A stretch of DNA of 8,986 bases, taken from the NCBI GenBank assembly GCA_007130675.1, contig SLSB01000130.1, forward strand, positions 1 through 8,986, in the 5' to 3' direction. The position numbers were made by a program, and so were the translations under genes. Positions within the stretch are counted from its first letter, which is position 1; the number at the start of each line of letters is the position of its first letter. The notes below the pieces were generated by a model that was given only the letters and a program-made list of their open reading frames with translations, ran no database searches and was not told where the DNA came from. Origin of the DNA: Candidatus Hydrogenedentota bacterium. GTDB taxonomy: Bacteria; Hydrogenedentota; Hydrogenedentia; Hydrogenedentales; SLHB01. Shown here one piece after another: positions 4,109-8,986 of the stretch.

Positions 4109-5860
4109 ATGGCTAATTATGCGAATGTCTGGCCGTCGGGGGGGCTGTTTGCGTTTTCGGGGATCGATGGGGAGACATCGTTCCACGAGCCTTTTGTAGC
4201 GTCAGGCGCCATTGGCGCCATCGGGTGGGATTTCTGGCTCGAGCCGCGCTTCCGCGTGTGCGCCAATGCGAATGAGACGCCTCTCGAGGCCAACCCAGGG
4301 AATGAAGATTTCTGTTTCTCGGATTGCTGGGATCTGACCGTGTGCGCGGGAGAGCAAACGGGCCGGCTTCGGGGTGCGTTTCTGGACCGCGCTTCCCTGC
4401 TCTTTTCGATTCAGATGCACGGCGGCGAGGGGGGCTTCATCCCCGGCCTTTTGATACCTGAGGAAGAATGCCTGGAGGGGGCGGAACATGTTTTCCGCCG
4501 TGAGGGCTGCTGGGTTGCGATCGCGCAAAGCGAACCGGCGCGTTTCCGTTCATTTGCCATCGCCATTTCCTACGCCAGCGAGGCCGAGGCTCGCGAACGT
4601 GCCCGCAGGGCGCTTGTGGCCGACATTAACGCGGCAATCGAGGCCCGAATGCGGTTCTGCTCGACCGTGCGGCTGCCGTTGCGGCTGACCAGCACCGACG
4701 AACCCATTTTCTATAAGGCAGTCAGCGTCATCAAGGTCAATGTCGAGAGTGCGCAGGAAGACATCCCCTGCCGCTGGACCACCCCCGACCGCATGCCGCA
4801 CCGCCGCATGTGGCTGTGGGACTCTGCGTTTCATTCTGTGGGCGACCGTCATCTTTCGGCACAGTTGGGTGAAGACGCTATCCGCGCCCTGTTCTCGAAA
4901 CAGCGGGAAGACGGTAAACTCTCGCTCGCTGTGCATCCGGGAAAGATCACGACTGAAGAACACGATACCCAACCCCCTATCGTGGCCTGGGCGGTATGGA
5001 AACAGTTCGAACTCTCCGAGAATGAGGCGTTTCTCGAGGAAATGTACCCGCATCTGGGCGAGTATCTGCAATGGTTCGAGCGAAATCGCAAGAACCGCAA
5101 CGGCCTGTACGGCTGGTATGTCCGGGCCGATGAAGATCCTATCAAAGCGGCGCGGGGCGGTGAATCCGGCATGGACAACAGCCCCCGTTTCGACCAAGTC
5201 TCTTCGATGACCGCAGTGGACCTGTGCAGTTACATTGCCGCCGAATATCTGGTGATGAAGAAAATGGCGAAAAAACTCGGGTACTCACATGATGTAGCTC
5301 GTTGGCATCGGCGGCAGCAGTCTATCATCGGTCTGGCCAACGAACTGCTGTGGGACGACGAAGACCGCTTCTACTACGACCTCGATCACGACGGCAACCC
5401 GATAGTGCTTAAGACACCGGCCGGTCTACTGGCCTTGCATGGTGCCCTCGCCGACCATGACCGCGCGGAAGCGCTGCGCACCCATCTTATGAATCCAATG
5501 GAATTCTGGACCTTCTTTCCCGTGCCAAGTGTGGCACGCGACGAAGATGCATATTCGAACGACATGTGGCGCGGACCCACCTGGCTCAACATCAACATGC
5601 TGATGTTCTACGCCCTCCAACAGTACGGGTTTCTCGAAGAGGCTCGTCTCTTGGCCCGCATGACCATCGACGAAGCATCGCGCTGGTATCAGAATACGGG
5701 CTGCATTTTCGAGTTCTACGATAGCCTCGGTGAAACGGCTCCGCCAGATCTTCCGCGCAAAGGCGCGCCGGGCACGGCAGGCGGCGTTGGTTTTGGCGTT
5801 ATCGCCGATTATCACTGGTCTGCAGCCGTTCTCGTCGATTTGCTGTATGCGATCGGTTGA
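4109..5860 (+). CDS. GH63/trehalase-like (alpha/alpha)6-barrel glycoside hydrolase
   Basis: The 583-residue protein matches the GH63/GH37-like clan, often annotated as trehalase-family or mannosylglycerate-hydrolase-like glycosidase. An N-terminal beta-rich domain (about 1-190) is followed by the helical barrel. Motifs are MWLWDSAFH (234-242), DTQPPIVAW (286-294), GGESGMDNSPRFD (350-362), DMWRGPTWLNINML (485-498) and IFEFYD (533-538). By analogy with GH63 enzymes, Asp356 would be the general acid and Glu535 the general base. No signal peptide is present, so it should act in the cytoplasm. ATG 4109 has GGAG 5 nt upstream. It opens the cluster, with the kinase 85 bp downstream. The substrate (glucosyl- or mannosyl-glycoside) cannot be told from sequence. 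Confidence 0.85.
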   Translation: MANYANVWPSGGLFAFSGIDGETSFHEPFVASGAIGAIGWDFWLEPRFRVCANANETPLEANPGNEDFCFSDCWDLTVCAGEQTGRLRGAFLDRASLLFSIQMHGGEGGFIPGLLIPEEECLEGAEHVFRREGCWVAIAQSEPARFRSFAIAISYASEAEARERARRALVADINAAIEARMRFCSTVRLPLRLTSTDEPIFYKAVSVIKVNVESAQEDIPCRWTTPDRMPHRRMWLWDSAFHSVGDRHLSAQLGEDAIRALFSKQREDGKLSLAVHPGKITTEEHDTQPPIVAWAVWKQFELSENEAFLEEMYPHLGEYLQWFERNRKNRNGLYGWYVRADEDPIKAARGGESGMDNSPRFDQVSSMTAVDLCSYIAAEYLVMKKMAKKLGYSHDVARWHRRQQSIIGLANELLWDDEDRFYYDLDHDGNPIVLKTPAGLLALHGALADHDRAEALRTHLMNPMEFWTFFPVPSVARDEDAYSNDMWRGPTWLNINMLMFYALQQYGFLEEARLLARMTIDEASRWYQNTGCIFEFYDSLGETAPPDLPRKGAPGTAGGVGFGVIADYHWSAAVLVDLLYAIG

Positions 5861-5945
5861 TTTCCGGGCGCACCAGCCCTAGAATGCCGCCTGTGCGGGA
5901 GTATGCACGTGCAATCACATAATCCCAAGGCCGAAGACCACCGCA

Positions 5946-6884
5946 ATGACAGGTACCCTGAAGGAACTCTGGCTCGCCATCGAAGGAGGCGGAACGAAAA
6001 CCCGGCTGCTTCTTGCCGACACCGAACGTACCGTGATCGCCCGCGAGATCGGCGGCACGTCTTCGGGCTTGTATGTGCAGGAACAGGATTACGGCGAATA
6101 CGCGTCGCGCACCCGGGCACTGCTCGAAGAGATCAAACGGGCAGCGGATAATGTTCCAGGGCAGGTGAGCACTGTCGGTCTGGCCGCTCCTATGGTCCAC
6201 GATCTCATGACACGGCTTGTTCGCGGCATTTTCGGTCCGGTTGACTTTGTGTTCAGCAGTGAAGGCGCCGTTGCGCTGGCATGGTATGACCTTGCTTGGG
6301 GCGTCAGTATGGTCGCGGGCACGGGTGCGAGCTGCCTTGCCCTCCACGAGCATGGGCAAGGGGCCTCATGTGGCGGATTCGGCCCGCAGTTTGGCGACGA
6401 AGGTAGCGGCTACTGGATTGGCCGCGAAGCCATCGCCGCGGCCATGCGCCAGAAAGACGGCCGCGGCCCCAAGACGGCGCTTACGCAGGCCCTGTGCGCC
6501 GTCTATGAGATTGGCCACATCATGGAAATCTACAAATACCGCGGTCCCGGGGGACACGTGGCGGCCCCCAAGGTTGCCGCGTGTGTGCCGGTGGTTTTCG
6601 ACGTCGCCCGGGCGGGCGATCCCGTGGCACGGGCCGTGTGCCGTAGGGCGGGGCACGCCCTCGGCCATACCATTGCCGCTACGGTAAAAAGCGCGGGCAT
6701 TACCCGGCGGCCGGTTCCTGTAGTATTCACCGGCGGGGTGTTTAACGGGGGCGCACTCATTCTCACGCCGCTCAAACGTGTGCTTCGCCGCAGCGGCACC
6801 GAGTGTCGTCTGTTTCCAGTCGTGACCGAGCCCGCAGAGGCCATTCTCAAGGTGATTTCAAAACACAAACAGGGAGTACAATGA
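5946..6884 (+). CDS. BadF/BcrA-type ATPase family sugar kinase (N-acetylglucosamine kinase-like)
   Basis: The 312-residue protein belongs to the ASKHA-fold BadF/BadG/BcrA/BcrD family, whose members in sugar clusters are GlcNAc-type kinases. It shows phosphate-1 loop IEGGGTKTR (12-20), VAGTGASCLA (123-132), GFGPQFGDEGSGYWIGREA (144-162) and the adenosine-loop FTGGVFNGG (261-269). Where many relatives have an N-D-A motif with the catalytic Asp before a helix, this protein has SSEGAVAL (104-111), so Glu may replace Asp. The start at ATG 5946 lacks a good ribosome site (only AAGG 15 nt away), but the family N-terminus fits. It overlaps the next gene by ATGA. Its likely role is phosphorylating a sugar released by the flanking glycosidases. 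Confidence 0.85.
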   Translation: MTGTLKELWLAIEGGGTKTRLLLADTERTVIAREIGGTSSGLYVQEQDYGEYASRTRALLEEIKRAADNVPGQVSTVGLAAPMVHDLMTRLVRGIFGPVDFVFSSEGAVALAWYDLAWGVSMVAGTGASCLALHEHGQGASCGGFGPQFGDEGSGYWIGREAIAAAMRQKDGRGPKTALTQALCAVYEIGHIMEIYKYRGPGGHVAAPKVAACVPVVFDVARAGDPVARAVCRRAGHALGHTIAATVKSAGITRRPVPVVFTGGVFNGGALILTPLKRVLRRSGTECRLFPVVTEPAEAILKVISKHKQGVQ

Positions 6885-7621
6885 TGGGATATCTCGAGAC
6901 GTTTTTCGACGCTGCACACAGTGTGTTTGATCGTATCCGCAATTCCCAGCGCGCGGCGATCGAACAGGCTGCTGAAGCGATCGCGGCGAGTTTGGCCAAT
7001 GGCGGCGCGTTGTGTGTGATGGACACCGGCCACATGCTCAAGCATGAAGCGTTTAACCGGGCAGGCGGACTGATGACCATCGCCCCTTTTTCGCATGAAT
7101 TACACATCGAGAATCCGTTGGAACACCGCAAAGATGAGCGTTCCGAGCGCGAGCTGGCCGAACTCGAGGCACGCACCGTCGCGCTCGCCCTTGACCGCAG
7201 CCTGCTCAAACCGGGTGACGTGCTCATCATAAACTCAAACTCGGGCCGCACGCCCAATGTCATCGAGATGGCATTGCAGTGCCGCGAACGGGGCATTGTT
7301 ACTATTGCCATCTCTTCTCTCGAGCAAATGCGCGGATGCGATGCCGCGCACCCATCAGGAAACAAGCTGTTCGATGTGGCCGACATCGCCATTGACAATT
7401 GCGCGCCGTTTGGCGATGCCGCCATCGAAGTTGCCAACAACGAGAAGATGTGTCCCATGAGCGGCATGGCGGGTGCATACTGTTTTTGGGCCGTCCACGC
7501 GGAAGCTGTCGAACGCATGCAGGCCCGGGGCATCAACCCGACCATTTTCCGCAGCGTTCACGTGAGCGGCGGAGGATTTGTCGAAGAGCAGCGCAAAGCA
7601 TTTCGAGACAAGGGAATCTGA
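6881..7621 (+). CDS. SIS-domain phosphosugar-binding protein (UPF0309 type)
   Basis: The 246-residue protein closely follows the UPF0309 sugar isomerase-domain family. It shows MDTGHMLKHEAFNRAGGL (47-64, GSGHS in many relatives), PGDVLIINSNSGRTPNVIEMAL (111-132, the SIS phosphate-binding loop), HPSGNKLFDVADIAIDNCAPFGDAA (157-181) and MSGMAGAYCFW (193-203). SIS proteins isomerise, cleave or sense phosphosugars, and MurQ etherase is a relative. The start is ATG 6881, sharing ATGA with the kinase stop, with GGGAG 4 nt upstream; ATG 6884 is an alternative. Co-translation with the kinase suggests it acts on the kinase product. The reaction is unknown. Confidence 0.88.
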   Translation: MMGYLETFFDAAHSVFDRIRNSQRAAIEQAAEAIAASLANGGALCVMDTGHMLKHEAFNRAGGLMTIAPFSHELHIENPLEHRKDERSERELAELEARTVALALDRSLLKPGDVLIINSNSGRTPNVIEMALQCRERGIVTIAISSLEQMRGCDAAHPSGNKLFDVADIAIDNCAPFGDAAIEVANNEKMCPMSGMAGAYCFWAVHAEAVERMQARGINPTIFRSVHVSGGGFVEEQRKAFRDKGI

Positions 7622-7661
7622 CGACTCTGTCCCACGGACAGACCGCGAATCAGGAGTTGGC

Positions 7662-8986
7662 ATGGCAATGAAGCCTTCGCAAAAGACAATTCACATGATC
7701 GGGCATGGCCACATCGATCCCACATGGCTGTGGCGGTGGACCGAGGGATACGAGGAGGTGCGCGCGACGTTTCGCAGTGCCCTCGACCGCATGAACGAAA
7801 CGCCTGATGTTCGTTTCACCGCCAGCAGCGCCTGTTTCTACATGTGGATCAAGCGATGCGACCCCGAGATGTTCGAAGAGATCCGCGAGCGCGTCAAGGA
7901 AGGCCGGTGGGAAATTGCCGGGGGCTGGTGGGTCGAGCCGGACTGCAACCTCCCCGAAGGCGAATCATTTGTGAGGCATGGCCTGTACTCGCAGCGTTTC
8001 TTCCAGCGCGAATTCGGCATGCGGGCGCGTGTCGGCTTCAACCCAGACAGTTTCGGCCACGCGGGCACGCTGCCACAGCTCTACGCGAAGATGGGCATCG
8101 GCTATTACGTGTATATGCGCCCCGATGCCGTCTACGAAATGAAATATCCACACGGCACAACGTTCTGGTGGGAAGCTCAAGACGGCTCGCGCATTCTCGC
8201 ATGTAACCTCCAGGAATTCTACAACGCCGACGCCGACACTCTCGACCGCATCAAGCGCATTGCCCGGAATCCCCATCTTAATCCCGGGCAACGGCACATT
8301 ATCGCGTTCTATGGAGTCGGCAACCACGGGGGCGGACCCACCAAACGGGCGATCGAGCAGATCCAGGAAGCTCAGCGTCAAAACGATCTCCCCCAAGCCG
8401 AGTTCTCGACACTGATCGGCTATTTCGAGGGATTCATGGCGACAACGGAGGAATCCCGTATTCCGGTGATTGCCACCGATCTTCAACACCATGCCCGCGG
8501 CTGTTACAGCGCACATGCGGGCGTCAAACGCATGAACCGCCGCGCCGAACATGAGCTTATGGTCTGCGAACGCCTCGCAACGCTGGCTTGGCTTCTCAAA
8601 GGCCATCCGTTTCCCGGAAAACGCATCGAAGGTGCATGGCAACACGTCATGTACAACCAGTTTCACGATATTCTGGCCGGCACCAGCCTCGAATCAAGCT
8701 ACGAGGACACGCGGGACCAGCAGGGCGCCGCACGGGCCGCGGCGGTCGAGACCGCCAACGAATCGATCCAGGTCATTGCGCGTGAAATCGACACCAGCGC
8801 GGAGGGGAACACCGTCGTTGCGTTCAACCCCCTCCCCTGGCCGGTAACCGAGACGTTGGCGGCGCCGCACAGTACCGCGCGCGCGCTCGATGCACCGCTG
8901 CATCTGACAGATGAACACGGGACCCCTGTGCCCGTTCAGGCGGTGCGGGGCGAGCGCATCGATCATGTCAATTACGCGTTTACCGC
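7662..8986 (+). CDS. GH38 alpha-mannosidase (3' end outside window)
   Basis: At least 441 residues of a GH38 alpha-mannosidase are present; the reading frame is open to the window end. Family features are GHGHIDPTWLWRW (14-26, with zinc-binding His and Asp), GFNPDSFGHAGTLPQLYAKMG (125-145, Asp129 the expected nucleophile), YGVGNHGGGPT (217-227), HHARGCYSAHAGVKRMNRR (276-294) and the zinc-binding NQFHDILAGTS (332-342). The C-terminal beta-sandwich begins near VVAFNPLPWPV. There is no signal peptide, so a cytoplasmic enzyme is expected. CAGGAG lies 5 nt before ATG 7662 and the gene follows the SIS gene by 40 bp. It retains zinc-dependent mannosidase from alpha-mannosides, and the cluster suggests processing of imported mannosyl-oligosaccharides. 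Confidence 0.95.
   Translation, partial: MAMKPSQKTIHMIGHGHIDPTWLWRWTEGYEEVRATFRSALDRMNETPDVRFTASSACFYMWIKRCDPEMFEEIRERVKEGRWEIAGGWWVEPDCNLPEGESFVRHGLYSQRFFQREFGMRARVGFNPDSFGHAGTLPQLYAKMGIGYYVYMRPDAVYEMKYPHGTTFWWEAQDGSRILACNLQEFYNADADTLDRIKRIARNPHLNPGQRHIIAFYGVGNHGGGPTKRAIEQIQEAQRQNDLPQAEFSTLIGYFEGFMATTEESRIPVIATDLQHHARGCYSAHAGVKRMNRRAEHELMVCERLATLAWLLKGHPFPGKRIEGAWQHVMYNQFHDILAGTSLESSYEDTRDQQGAARAAAVETANESIQVIAREIDTSAEGNTVVAFNPLPWPVTETLAAPHSTARALDAPLHLTDEHGTPVPVQAVRGERIDHVNYAFT

Noticed and set aside
4550..5197. Long minus-strand open frame inside the GH63-like gene
   Set aside because: It is the shadow of a GC-rich coding region. The plus-strand product has clear family motifs and the minus-strand product has none.

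Overview
The window is GC-rich bacterial DNA with all convincing genes on the + strand. No rRNA gene or phylogenetic marker is present, so the host can only be guessed. A long cytoplasmic glycosidase cluster next to dispersed GC-rich palindromic repeats would fit an uncultured Planctomycetes/Verrucomicrobia/Lentisphaerae- or Hydrogenedentota-type bacterium, but this is weak inference.

Region 1 (1-653) is an accessory island. Three near-identical ~100-bp repeats (1-90, 139-239, 557-653) surround one small GIY-YIG nuclease gene (291-560). Each repeat ends in a segment with the exact geometry of a tRNA 3' end: 7-nt T-loop, 5-nt T-stem strand, 7-nt acceptor strand, G discriminator, then CCA in copies 1 and 2. 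Its T-stem partner ACAGG lies upstream, across a 37-nt GC-rich hairpin insert. The left edge resembles the tRNA-Asn anticodon loop (CTGTTAA in copy 3), and the nuclease stop codon lies inside it. Copies 1 and 2 are followed by terminator-like hairpins. A fourth, diverged tRNA-like 3' half without the large inserts lies after purE (3669-3720) and is also followed by a strong terminator. I read this as a putative tRNA-3'-end-mimicking, nuclease-associated mobile repeat. It is the most interesting system here.

Region 2 (654-3611) is a housekeeping operon. A good sigma70-type promoter (690-719) and a leader with a long hairpin (788-817) precede a Sua5-type threonylcarbamoyl-AMP synthase gene, then purK and purE. 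purK and purE overlap. Sua5 makes the precursor for tRNA t6A37, and PurK/PurE convert AIR to CAIR. Sua5 and PurK both consume ATP and bicarbonate.

Region 3 (3612-4108) is about 500 bp without a credible gene. It holds the tRNA-like relic, its terminator, and a set of mutually exclusive inverted repeats.

Region 4 (4109-8986) is a sugar-catabolic cluster: a GH63/trehalase-like (alpha/alpha)6-barrel glycosidase, a BadF/BcrA-type N-acetylglucosamine kinase-like protein, a UPF0309-type SIS phosphosugar-binding protein overlapping the kinase by ATGA, and a GH38 alpha-mannosidase cut by the window end. None has a visible signal peptide, so the pathway probably acts on an imported oligosaccharide: glycosidases release monosaccharides, the kinase phosphorylates one, and the SIS protein acts on the phosphosugar. 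The transporter and regulator would lie outside the window.
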